A program made the translations under genes and the position numbers. From Gemmatimonadota bacterium (lineage in GTDB: Bacteria > Gemmatimonadota > Gemmatimonadetes > Gemmatimonadales > GWC2-71-9), in NCBI GenBank assembly GCA_024641745.1, contig JAHECL010000008.1, positions 1-41,005 on the forward strand: a DNA stretch of 41,005 nt, in the 5' to 3' direction. Shown here in pieces: positions 24,146 through 31,342 of this stretch (its first letter is position 1; each line of letters starts with the position of its first letter). Below the pieces are notes generated by a model, which was not told the DNA's origin, made no database searches, and saw nothing but the letters and a program-made list of their open reading frames with translations.

Positions 24146-25186
24146 GTGCGACCCAGCTCACCTCCCTCCCCGATGCCCCGCGACCGCGTCCTGAAGCTCA
24201 TCGACCGGATGGCGGGAAGCCGGATCGTGGTGATCGGCGACCTGATCCTCGACCGCTATCTGCTCGGCGACACCGAGCGGCTCTCGCCCGAGGCGCCGGT
24301 GCCGGTCGTCAGCGTGCGGGAGCATCGCTCGGCCCTCGGCGGGGCCGCCAACGTCGCGGCCAACGTCGCGGCCATGGGCGCCACCTGCCGGCTGGTGGGC
24401 GTGGTCGGGGACGACCCGACCGGCCGGGCACTGCGGGCCGAGATGGCGACGCTGCGCCTCACCGACGAATTCGTGGAGACCACGGCGGGCCGTCCGACGA
24501 CTTCCAAGACCCGGGTGCTGGCGCGGGGGCAGCAGGTAGTGCGGATCGACGAGGAGGTGGACCGGCTGCTGGACGACGCGGAGCTCGACCGGGTCCGGGC
24601 GAAAGCGGAGGAGGCGCTGGCTGACGCCGATGCGCTCTTGCTGGAGGACTACAACAAGGGGCTGCTGGCGCCGGCCCTCATCCGCTCGGCGATGGAGATC
24701 GCGAAGGCGCGGGGAATCCCGGTGGTGGTGGATCCGAAATTCCGGCAGTTCTTCGACTATGCGGGCGCCACAGTGTTCAAGCCCAACCGGCGCGAGATGG
24801 AGGCGGCGCTCGGCGCGGCGGTGGACCTCGAGCACCAGGACGCGCTGTCCGAGGCATTGGTCCGACTGAAGGTGGACAACCTCCTCCTGACGCTTGGCGC
24901 CGACGGCATGGTACTGGTCACCAAGGACGGCAAGACGACGCACCTTCCTTCCCTGGCGCGCGAGGTGTACGACGTGTCGGGGGCGGGCGACACGGTCACG
25001 GCGTGGGTCGGCACCTGCCTGGCGGCGGGGGCGACGGTACGGGAGGCGGCCCAGCTGGCCAACATCGCGGCGGGGATCGAGGTCGGGAAGTCGGGGGTGG
25101 CCACCGTCTCGCCGCAGGAGCTGCTCGCAATGCACGATGAGCGATTCGACCAGATCGGACGGCTCAGGCGGGGCGGGCTGATCTAG
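24146..25186 (+). CDS. rfaE1: D-glycero-beta-D-manno-heptose-7-phosphate kinase (RfaE1 type)
   Basis: The protein is a PfkB-family sugar kinase that phosphorylates heptose-7-phosphate at C1 in the ADP-heptose pathway for LPS inner core. The 346 residues cover only the kinase half of the E. coli HldE fusion, so the adenylyltransferase must be encoded elsewhere. Motifs are GDLILDRYLLGDTERLSPEA, the Gly-rich LGGAANVAANVAAMGA, LLEDYNKGLL, VVVDPKF, FKPNRREME and the catalytic VSGAGDTV. The GTG at 24146 has a good GAGGAG Shine-Dalgarno 6 nt upstream, which favours it over the ATG at 24173. It starts the plus-strand segment. Confidence 0.92.
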   Translation: MRPSSPPSPMPRDRVLKLIDRMAGSRIVVIGDLILDRYLLGDTERLSPEAPVPVVSVREHRSALGGAANVAANVAAMGATCRLVGVVGDDPTGRALRAEMATLRLTDEFVETTAGRPTTSKTRVLARGQQVVRIDEEVDRLLDDAELDRVRAKAEEALADADALLLEDYNKGLLAPALIRSAMEIAKARGIPVVVDPKFRQFFDYAGATVFKPNRREMEAALGAAVDLEHQDALSEALVRLKVDNLLLTLGADGMVLVTKDGKTTHLPSLAREVYDVSGAGDTVTAWVGTCLAAGATVREAAQLANIAAGIEVGKSGVATVSPQELLAMHDERFDQIGRLRRGGLI

Positions 25187-25197
25187 GGCGGTTGGCC

Positions 25198-25226
25198 TTG
25201 CCCACCCCGGCATGGCCGATTAGACT
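25198..25226 (+). promoter_or_regulatory. promoter of tRNA-Val
   Basis: TTGCCC (25198-25203) and TAGACT (25221-25226) are separated by exactly 17 nt, and the mature tRNA begins 18 nt further on. Each hexamer matches four of six consensus bases. The -35 hexamer resembles that proposed for rpsU (TTGCTC), which supports both. Confidence 0.6.
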
Positions 25227-25243
25227 CCCGCTCCCAAATCATC

Positions 25244-25317
25244 GGGCGATTAGCTCAGCTGGTTAGAGCGCGCGCCTCACATGCGCGAGGTCGGGGGTTC
25301 GAGCCCCTCATCGCCCA
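25244..25317 (+). tRNA. tRNA-Val(CAC)
   Basis: A complete cloverleaf can be drawn. The acceptor GGGCGAT pairs with ATCGCCC. The D arm is GCTCAGCTGGTTAGAGC. The anticodon stem CGCGC/GCGCG encloses the loop CTCACAT with anticodon CAC. The T loop is TTCGAGC and the discriminator is A. The 3' CCA is not encoded and must be added after transcription. A promoter lies upstream and an intrinsic terminator follows, so it is a single-gene unit. Confidence 0.95.
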
Positions 25318-25333
25318 TTTACTGCAACATCGC

Positions 25334-25367
25334 ACCCCGCTTGAGCTTCACGGCTTGGGCGGGGTTT
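25334..25367 (+). terminator. intrinsic terminator after tRNA-Val
   Basis: ACCCCGC (25334-25340) pairs with GCGGGGT (25359-25365). The stem continues inward by TTGAGC against GCTTGG with G-T pairs, closing a TTCACG loop. A short TTT run follows. Position 17 nt after the tRNA fits termination. Confidence 0.7.
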
Positions 25368-25582
25368 CTGCCTGTCCGTGCCCACGGCCGCCGGATCCGG
25401 CACCGATAGGCGCACACCAGGGCGGGAACATCCGTGTCCATGGGGTAGCAGCGACTGCCTCGGAACCCCGCCGCGACTCTCGCTGCCTACGGCGGCGGCG
25501 CCCCCGCGGTCGGGCCAGGGGAAATCTCCGACGGGGTGTCCGTCTTGTAAGATGAGTCCGGGTGCATTGTCCTGCCCTGATA

Positions 25583-25611
25583 TTGTCAGTCACGCGAAGG
25601 GACCATATCGC
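25583..25611 (+). promoter_or_regulatory. candidate promoter of the kinase-TPR gene
   Basis: TTGTCA (25583-25588) and TATCGC (25606-25611) are 17 nt apart, and the ATG is at 25626. The -35 hexamer is good (5 of 6), the -10 hexamer poor. A short leader with GGAG would remain. Confidence 0.35.
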
Positions 25612-25625
25612 CTGGAGCGACCCTG

Positions 25626-27746
25626 ATGTCCGGCCTGATGCTGCATAATGGTGACGTGTTCGCAGGCTATTCCATCCTGAAGGAGCTGGGTCGAGGAGGG
25701 ATGGCCACGGTCTGCCTGGCCGAGGACCTGAAGCACCATCGCCATGTCGCCATGAAGCTCCTCAAGCCGGAACTCGCCTCCTCCCTCGAGGCGGATCGTT
25801 TCCTCCACGAAATCCGCATCACCGCCACGCTCACGCACCCCAACATCCTGCCGCTCTACGATTCGGGCCACGAGGAGGGTCGCCTCTACTTCACCATGCC
25901 GTACGTGGACGGCGGGTCGCTCCGCGAGCACCTCGACCGGGAACCGCGCCTCCCCGTGGAGGAGGCGCTGCGGCTGGTCCGCGAGGTGGCCGACGCGCTC
26001 GCCTACGCGCATGAGCGCGGCGTGGTGCACCGGGATATCAAGCCGGAGAACATTCTGCTCGAGGAGCAGCACCCGGTGATCGCGGACTTCGGGATGGCGC
26101 ACGCCCTTGCCTACATCCGCGGGGAGTTTGCGACGGGGGCCGGCATCGCCCTCGGTACGCCAGCGTACATGAGCCCGGAGCAGGCGAGCGGGGAGAGCAC
26201 GGTGGACCACAGGGCCGACCAGTACGCCCTGGCCTGCGTCCTCTACGAAATGCTCGCGGGCCACCCTCCCTTCGTGGGCGGCGGTGCGCGAGCCGTCCTC
26301 GCGCGCCACGTGGTGGACGCACCGCCTCCGCTCGTCACCGTCCGCCCTGGCCTTCCGCGCCACGTGCGCGCGGCGGTGACCCGGGCACTGGCCAAGTCCC
26401 CCGAGGACCGCTTTCCCAGTGTGCGCGAGTTTTCCGATGCCCTGGTGGCCCCCCAGAACGGCACCGCGCGAGGCCCCTCGGTGGCGGTCCTGCCGTTTGC
26501 CAACCTCAGCGGCAACGCGGAGGACAGCTACTTTGGCGACGGGATGGCCGAGGAACTCATCATGGCCCTCACCCGTATCGAGGGACTTCACGTCGCTTCG
26601 CGCACGTCGGCCTTCACCTTTCGCGACAGCCAGCTCGACATCCGCGCCATCGGCGAGGCGCTCGGCGTCGCCGCGATCCTGGAGGGTGGCGTGCGCCGGG
26701 AGGGGAGCAAGGTGCGGGTGACAGCCAAGCTGGTCGGCACCGCCGACGGCTTCCACCTCTGGTCAGGGAGCTTTGACCGGGACCGGAAGGATGTCTTCGC
26801 GATCCACGAGGATATCGCGGCGAACATCGCGCGTGCCCTCCGGGTGGTCCTGCGGGAGAGCGCGACCAGGGTGGCGCCGACGGCCAACCCAGACGCGTAC
26901 GACTGCTACCTCCGGGGCCGGCAATTCTTCCATCAGCGCCGCAGAAAGAAGATGCTCTTCGCCCGCCAGATGTTCGAACGGGCCATCGAGCTGGATCCCG
27001 GGTTCGCGCTCGCGCATGCCGGCATCGCGGACGCCAGTTCGTTCCTGGCGCAGCACTATCACGACGAAGCCACGGCCGACAACCTCCGGCGCGCGGACGA
27101 AGCGAGCCGGCAGGCGCTGGAACTCGACCCGGAACTCCCGGAAGCTCACGCGGCACGCGGATTTGCGCTCTCGCTCCTGGATCGTTTCTCGGACGCTGAG
27201 GCGGAGTTCCGTCAGGCGATGGCCATGGACAGCGGCCAGTTCGAGGCCCGGTATTCCTACGCCCGGGCCTGCTTTCAGCGGGGCGAACTCGAGCAGGCCC
27301 TCACCCTGTTTGAAGAAGCCAGCAACGCACGCGAGGACCACGAAGCGCTCTACTTCGCCGCCCAGACGCTGTCGGCACTCGGGCGGCAGGGCGAGGCGCT
27401 GGCCGCAAGCCGGGCCGCACTCCCCGTGATCGAGCGTCACCTGCAGCTCAATCCCGACGACGCACGTGCCATGACCATGGCGGGCGTCACCTGCAGCCGG
27501 CTGGGCGAGCGATCCCGGGCCCTTGAATGGGGCCGGCGTGCCGCCGCGGTGGACCAGGAGGATGCCGGGGTCTGTTACAACCTGGCGTGCCTGATGGCGC
27601 TGGAGGGAGAGCGGGAGGCGGCGCTGAAGCACCTGCAGTGCGCGTTCCGGGTCGGGTTCGCCCACCGGGACTGGATTGAACATGACCCCGACCTCGACGT
27701 CCTGCGCGACGACCCCCGTTTCCGTGCGCTGATCCGAGGCACCTGA
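25626..27746 (+). CDS. Ser/Thr protein kinase with TolB-like and TPR regions
   Basis: The 706-residue protein has three parts. A Hanks-type kinase domain spans about 15-275, with GRGGMATV (P-loop), VAMKLLK (catalytic Lys), VHRDIKPENIL at about 132-142, IADFGMA and GTPAYMSPEQ. All catalytic residues are present, so it should be active. A TolB/FlgO-like domain begins near 287 (SVAVLPFANLSGN, FGDGMAEELI, GGVRREGSKVRVTAKLV) and runs to about 415. TPR-like helical repeats fill the rest (AIELDPGFALAHAGIA, ALELDPELPEAHAARG, AMAMDSGQFEARYSYA). No transmembrane segment separates the parts, so the whole protein appears cytoplasmic. This layout is common in Gemmatimonadota and Acidobacteriota. Targets are unknown. 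GGAG lies before the ATG. Confidence 0.93.
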   Translation: MSGLMLHNGDVFAGYSILKELGRGGMATVCLAEDLKHHRHVAMKLLKPELASSLEADRFLHEIRITATLTHPNILPLYDSGHEEGRLYFTMPYVDGGSLREHLDREPRLPVEEALRLVREVADALAYAHERGVVHRDIKPENILLEEQHPVIADFGMAHALAYIRGEFATGAGIALGTPAYMSPEQASGESTVDHRADQYALACVLYEMLAGHPPFVGGGARAVLARHVVDAPPPLVTVRPGLPRHVRAAVTRALAKSPEDRFPSVREFSDALVAPQNGTARGPSVAVLPFANLSGNAEDSYFGDGMAEELIMALTRIEGLHVASRTSAFTFRDSQLDIRAIGEALGVAAILEGGVRREGSKVRVTAKLVGTADGFHLWSGSFDRDRKDVFAIHEDIAANIARALRVVLRESATRVAPTANPDAYDCYLRGRQFFHQRRRKKMLFARQMFERAIELDPGFALAHAGIADASSFLAQHYHDEATADNLRRADEASRQALELDPELPEAHAARGFALSLLDRFSDAEAEFRQAMAMDSGQFEARYSYARACFQRGELEQALTLFEEASNAREDHEALYFAAQTLSALGRQGEALAASRAALPVIERHLQLNPDDARAMTMAGVTCSRLGERSRALEWGRRAAAVDQEDAGVCYNLACLMALEGEREAALKHLQCAFRVGFAHRDWIEHDPDLDVLRDDPRFRALIRGT

Positions 27747-27772
27747 GTCCCGGCGGCGGCGTCTCCTGTCCC

Positions 27773-28405
27773 CTACGAACCGAGCTGGTAGGTCATCCCC
27801 GCTGTGCCCCGAATGTCGAACTGGGAAGAACTCAGCGGCTCGGCACCCGGCGCCTCGAGACTGAACGAGTAGATGAAGGTGTCGAGCATCAGGTTCACCC
27901 GCCAGCGCGGCCCCACCGGAATGGTGCTGCCCGCTCCGAACGTCGGTCCGATGCCCGTCGAAGCCGTCCAGTCGTCGAAACGCGGGCTGTCCTGGCTCAT
28001 CCAGACCACCCCGGCACTCACCCAGACGACGTTGTGAATGGTGGGCGTGTTGAACCGGTACAGCAGCGCGGCGGTCACCGCGGTTGACGAGGCCGGGTAC
28101 GACGAATCAGGCGCGATGCCAGAGGGTGACTGGACCACCAGCGACCCGTCGGACGCCCCGAGGGTCGCCTGGGCGCCGAGATGATCAGCGAACCAGGCCC
28201 GCCCGACCAGACCATACGTGAAGGTGGTGGACCGCTTGGCGGTGGTGGCACCGAAGGGTGAGTTGAATGCGTCAGGGGGGATCGCGAAGTCGGAGGTCGG
28301 GGCCAGCACCCCGCCGAACGCGCCGACCTCGACCTGGGCGGCGAGCGGGGTGACCACCAGGACGGCCGGGAGCAGCAGGTGGCACAGAGAGGGACGGGTG
28401 CGCAC
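27773..28405 (-). CDS. secreted beta-barrel-like protein, function unknown
   Basis: From GTG 28405 this is a 210-residue protein with a clear signal peptide (RTRPSLCHLLLPAVLVVTPLAAQ). Alternating polar and hydrophobic stretches suggest strands (FTYGLVGRAWFADHLGAQAT, WRVNLMLDTFIYSFSLE). It ends in a strand-like segment, GTAGMTYQLGS, without a C-terminal aromatic residue. An outer-membrane barrel of the OmpW/OmpA-like type is likely but the family is not recognised. GTG is preferred over TTG at 28447 because GAGG lies at the right distance and the signal peptide then starts normally. It converges with the kinase gene across a 26-nt gap. Confidence 0.65.
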   Translation of the reverse strand: MRTRPSLCHLLLPAVLVVTPLAAQVEVGAFGGVLAPTSDFAIPPDAFNSPFGATTAKRSTTFTYGLVGRAWFADHLGAQATLGASDGSLVVQSPSGIAPDSSYPASSTAVTAALLYRFNTPTIHNVVWVSAGVVWMSQDSPRFDDWTASTGIGPTFGAGSTIPVGPRWRVNLMLDTFIYSFSLEAPGAEPLSSSQFDIRGTAGMTYQLGS

Positions 28406-28512
28406 AGGACGCCTCGATCCGCTGGACGGTGAGTCCTCAGGGGGCAAGCCGGGGGTGCGGCTGGTACCGTGCTGGGGGAAGGGGCCGGAGCCTGAGTGAA
28501 ACGCCCGCGTTG

Positions 28513-28845
28513 CTAGCGCGGCGGAGGCGCCTCCCGGCGCTCGACCCGCTCCGCCAGCATCCGCTCTGCAAAATCGAGACGTTCCCGGGTCTCCTCGAGT
28601 GCGTTTCGCAGCGAGTCCACGTCCGCGTCGAGCTCGTCGATCGCGTCGAGGCCCGACTCAAGATCGTTGCGCGCGGGTACCGCGGTCCGGAGGCGCTGGG
28701 CCCAGAGCCCAAACGCCACAGCCAGGCCGGCGTGCACCGTGGCGTGCCATGTCTCGCCCGGCCGGGCCGCGAACCAGACCGCGGCAATGTTGATGGCGCT
28801 CAGCACAGTGGCGATCGGGAACCAGACTGCGGGCCTGAACTTCAT
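28513..28845 (-). CDS. small membrane protein with C-terminal coiled coil
   Basis: This 110-residue protein of unknown function has two hydrophobic segments near residues 7-26 (VWFPIATVLSAINIAAVWFA) and 35-50 (ATVHAGLAVAFGLWAQ). A charged coiled coil follows from about 60 to 103 (LDAIDELDADVDSLRNALEE). A strong Shine-Dalgarno (AGGAGG) lies 7 nt before the ATG at 28845. TGGTATCAC upstream resembles an extended -10 promoter. The coil probably faces the cytoplasm and mediates oligomers or partner contact. Confidence 0.75.
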   Translation of the reverse strand: MKFRPAVWFPIATVLSAINIAAVWFAARPGETWHATVHAGLAVAFGLWAQRLRTAVPARNDLESGLDAIDELDADVDSLRNALEETRERLDFAERMLAERVERREAPPPR

Positions 28846-29007
28846 GCCGAAGCCTCCTCAGATGGTGATACCACACCCGCGCCCTTCCCGGTGCGCCTCG
28901 CCGGCCTCGATCTTCCGGCCCGCCGCCTCCAACATAACCAGCCCGTCCGGTGCTCCGACCCGTTCCGGCGCCCCCGTATCGGCTCCTGAGCCTCGGGGCG
29001 ACGCTCC

Positions 29008-29241
29008 ATGCATATCCATCAACGGAGGTCCACCAAGCGCCAGGCGCTCCTCGCCGCCGCCCTCGTGGGGGTCGCCAAGGACCGCAACTACATGGCCGCC
29101 TGGGAGGACCGCTGCGTCCGGGAGGCGTGCAAGAACGACCTGACCTACAGTGTTGCCCTCAAGGGGGACGAACTTCGCCTCACGCTGCCCGCGGCGCTGG
29201 GGGCGACGGCGCAGGTAGCGATCCTCCACCGCGTCGAGTAG
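29008..29241 (+). CDS. hypothetical 77-residue protein
   Basis: This is an open frame from ATG to TAG with about 90 % G or C at third codon positions, as in the real genes here; the antisense frame lacks this bias. The product is basic at the N-terminus and has two Cys (CVREACKN). No signal peptide or family is recognised. A weak GGGG lies upstream. The 3' end overlaps the convergent gene 29180-30364 by 62 nt. It may be real, but this rests mostly on codon use. Confidence 0.45.
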   Translation: MHIHQRRSTKRQALLAAALVGVAKDRNYMAAWEDRCVREACKNDLTYSVALKGDELRLTLPAALGATAQVAILHRVE

Positions 29242-30364
29242 CCGCCCGGATCAGCACCAGCCCCACACCGAGTGCCAGCGCGAGCAGGAGCACTCCGCCG
29301 AGGAAGAGCCGCCACAGGACGTGGTCGATGATCATGGTCAGCCGCTGCTCGAAGGCATGGTCGATCAGGCGCTCGGCGGACTTCTCCGCGTCGGCGAGCG
29401 TCCCGACCCGCTCCTCGTGCAGCGCCTCGAGCACCAGCCCCCGCTCCTCGGCGAGCGCCGCCAGCAGTGCCATGCGCTCGGCCGTCAGTGCCCTCAACAG
29501 TTCGATTCGCTCTGCGGTCACCAGGCCGGGAAGCGACTCGGTGACGTCGGTGATCCGCTCCACCGACGTCGTCAGTCGGGAGACATCGCCGATCAGGGTG
29601 TCCACGACCGGCTGCTGGACCGCATCCGCCACCGCCAGTTGGGCCTGCCACCGGGCCTGTTTCAGCAGCGAGTGCTGGATCTGCTCGATGCGGAGGTCGA
29701 GGAGGCGTGCGGTGAGCTCAATGTCGCCCACCGCGGCCAGGGCGGAGCGGTCGGTGGTGAGCATGCCCATGACGGAATCGGTGATGCCGACCCGGCTGAG
29801 ATAGGGCGCCTGGATGGGGTAGGCCACCACGAGCGGCTCGAGGAAGGCGATCCATTGCGGGGGAGCGTCGGGCGACGCGACGCGCGACACGAGCGCCAGC
29901 AAGTCGGTCAGGATGGTGTCCACGGCGGCCACGGCGATGCCCTGCTGCGGGCCGAAGAGCGCGCCGCCCTCCCCCGTAGTCAGGAACGCCTGCATCTGCA
30001 GGCCGAACAGGAGCATGTCGCCCAGCGCCACGACCGGATCCCGCTCCAGCGCGGCGCTCTGCAGATCGCTCACCGATGCCACCTTCCACTCAAGCGCGCG
30101 GCGGCGGACGGCGGGGGACCCGGACGCGGCCGCGATGGCGTCCGCCGCCCGCTCGATGTCGCTGGTGGCTTCCCGGGAACGATCCAGCACCGCCGAGCGC
30201 ACGCCTTCGACCGGGGTGGCGACCGATGTCTTCGACATCACCGCCGGGGCGGCGGGCTTCGAGCGCAGGGCACACCCGGTCGACCCGCCGGCCAGGAGGA
30301 GGATCATTCCGGCCCGAAGGGGAAGGCCGAAGGTCTTATTCTGGCGGGATCCCGGCTGTGGCAT
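29180..30364 (-). CDS. lipoprotein-like protein with hendecad coiled coil and C-terminal membrane helix
   Basis: This 394-residue protein of unknown function begins with a signal-like segment ending in MILLLAGGSTGC. The Cys could be lipidated, although Ser at -3 is unusual for a lipobox. A mostly helical domain follows. Near residues 290-335 an 11-residue unit repeats at least four times: TAERIELLRAL, TAERMALLAAL, AEERGLVLEAL, HEERVGTLADA. This predicts a right-handed coiled coil. A transmembrane helix (LFLGGVLLLALALGVGLVLI) lies near the C-terminus, then a Gly/Pro-rich tail. If both ends are membrane-attached, it could bridge two membranes or fold back on one. TATCAT upstream may be a -10 box. 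Confidence 0.7.
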   Translation of the reverse strand: MPQPGSRQNKTFGLPLRAGMILLLAGGSTGCALRSKPAAPAVMSKTSVATPVEGVRSAVLDRSREATSDIERAADAIAAASGSPAVRRRALEWKVASVSDLQSAALERDPVVALGDMLLFGLQMQAFLTTGEGGALFGPQQGIAVAAVDTILTDLLALVSRVASPDAPPQWIAFLEPLVVAYPIQAPYLSRVGITDSVMGMLTTDRSALAAVGDIELTARLLDLRIEQIQHSLLKQARWQAQLAVADAVQQPVVDTLIGDVSRLTTSVERITDVTESLPGLVTAERIELLRALTAERMALLAALAEERGLVLEALHEERVGTLADAEKSAERLIDHAFEQRLTMIIDHVLWRLFLGGVLLLALALGVGLVLIRAATRRGGGSLPAPSPPAPRAA

Positions 30365-30476
30365 GAGGGGGTCGGGTGGCGGCCATCGGCCTGGTTGGCA
30401 TGGTGAATCAGCATCCTTCTCCTGTGATGATACGCCGATCGTCCGGAAGCGGAAGCCCCGGAGGACCGATGCAAGA

Positions 30477-30502
30477 ACGGCGACCCCACCTGGAGTCGCC
30501 GT
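30477..30502. terminator. intrinsic terminator after tRNA-Ile2
   Basis: On the minus strand ACGGCGACTCC pairs with GGGGTCGCCGT around an AGGT loop (11 bp, one G-T pair), followed by TTCTT. AAAG precedes it and CTTT follows on the plus strand, so it may act in both directions. It would end the outer-membrane-protein/tRNA transcript. Confidence 0.7.
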
Positions 30503-30538
30503 CTTTGCGTCACCTGTTGCCCAGCTGGTCCTGCACGC

Positions 30539-30615
30539 TGGTGGGCCCTGCTGGATTCGAACCAGCGACCTACGGATTATGAGTCCGCTGCTCTAACCAC
30601 CTGAGCTAAGGGCCC
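30539..30615 (-). tRNA. tRNA-Ile2(CAU), lysidine type
   Basis: The cloverleaf has acceptor GGGCCCT/AGGGCCC, D arm GCTCAGGTGGTTAGAGC, anticodon loop CTCATAA (CAT), T arm GCTGG-TTCGAAT-CCAGC, discriminator A and an encoded CCA (30541-30539). A CAT anticodon could mean Met, but C4-G69 and C5-G68 in the acceptor and the overall likeness to E. coli ileX favour the AUA-reading tRNA-Ile2 modified by TilS. It begins only 12 nt after the stop of the outer-membrane-protein gene with no promoter seen between, so it is probably cotranscribed. Confidence 0.85.
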
Positions 30616-30627
30616 CCGTCCTCTGAC

Positions 30628-31296
30628 CTACTTGAACTTGTAGACGACGCCGAGGGTGATCTCCCCGCTGCCGTACCACGAGGTGTCGTAGGCGTAGCAG
30701 CCGTACCACCCGCAGTAATAGGAGTCGGAGCCGTTCACGTTGACCCAGCGGTACCGGCCGTCGAGCGTCATGCCCACCTTCTCATTGAACATCTTGGTGC
30801 CGCCGAGCCCGAAGACGGTGCCGAACTGGGTGGAGCCGCCACTGTACTCGGTGCCGTCTTCGTCCACACCCGAGGCGTGGAAGTTGTCCGCGCCGCCGCC
30901 GATGGCGATGTATCCCATCATCTCCGGCGTGTTGCCAAAGTAGAAATTGAAGGTGGCTTCGTAGACGTTGGTGCTGAAGTCGATTTCCTGGTCCACCACG
31001 GAGCCGTTCCCGCCCCTCACCGTGAGGGTCGGATCGGCGTGCGCGTACTCGAAGACCAGCCCGATCGAGTTGTTGAACTTGTAGCCGAGCCGGGCGCCGT
31101 AGGTGAAGGAGCTCCCCACGTCGAGCTTCGTGATCCCGAAGTCGTTGCTCGCAGGACTGAGGGAGCCACCGAAATACATGCCGGCAAACGGCGTGATCCA
31201 CGCCGAGCCCTCGGAGTATTGGGCATGGGCGGGCGTCGCGACGGCAGCCAACCCGACCAGGGCCGCAACGGCCGCAGCAGTGCGAATGCGGGACAT
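30628..31296 (-). CDS. outer-membrane beta-barrel protein
   Basis: This 222-residue protein has a standard signal peptide (cleavage likely after ATPAHA). Repeated strand-like segments follow: WITPFAGMYFGGSL, SSFTYGARLGYKFNNSIGLV, VYEATFNFYFG, TLDGRYRWVNVN. It ends in ITLGVVYKFK, with the aromatic residue near the end typical of barrels. It resembles the small 8-strand OMP_b-brl group. Two Cys in YYCGWYGCY may form a disulphide in a surface or periplasmic loop. A GGGAGG Shine-Dalgarno precedes the ATG at 31296. It follows the glycosyltransferase gene by 35 nt, across a hairpin. Confidence 0.82.
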   Translation of the reverse strand: MSRIRTAAAVAALVGLAAVATPAHAQYSEGSAWITPFAGMYFGGSLSPASNDFGITKLDVGSSFTYGARLGYKFNNSIGLVFEYAHADPTLTVRGGNGSVVDQEIDFSTNVYEATFNFYFGNTPEMMGYIAIGGGADNFHASGVDEDGTEYSGGSTQFGTVFGLGGTKMFNEKVGMTLDGRYRWVNVNGSDSYYCGWYGCYAYDTSWYGSGEITLGVVYKFK

Positions 31297-31324
31297 CAGG
31301 AACCTCCCAAAGGGGTGAAATCGC

Positions 31325-31342
31325 AGGTCGGCTACCGCCGAC
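31325..31342 (-). terminator. hairpin at the end of the glycosyltransferase gene
   Basis: On the minus strand GGTCGGC and GCCGACC pair perfectly over 7 bp around GGTA. The loop carries the first base of the stop codon region (TAG at 31334-31332). TGCGATTT follows, a poor T-run. It may reduce read-through into the outer-membrane-protein gene. Confidence 0.4.

Larger units (their letters stand above)
25318..25625. other. intergenic region between tRNA-Val and the kinase gene
   Basis: These 308 nt hold the tRNA terminator at 25334-25367 and a candidate promoter at 25583-25611. Short open frames in between have no recognisable product or ribosome binding site. No repeat of the tRNA 3' end, as expected for an integration site, was seen. 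The middle part (about 25370-25560) shows nothing I can name. Confidence 0.5.

Noticed and set aside
25244-25625. Integration site at tRNA-Val
   Set aside because: No integrase gene and no visible second copy of the tRNA 3' end. Downstream genes have the same composition as the rest.
28858-29229. 123-codon minus-strand open frame opposite the 77-residue ORF
   Set aside because: Its third codon positions fall on plus-strand first positions and are not GC-biased, unlike the plus-strand ORF. It has no motif.
30539-30615. Reading the CAT-anticodon tRNA as elongator tRNA-Met
   Set aside because: The acceptor pairs C4-G69 and C5-G68 and the overall sequence are close to lysidine-type tRNA-Ile2. 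The Met identity pairs seen in E. coli are absent. It is not excluded completely.
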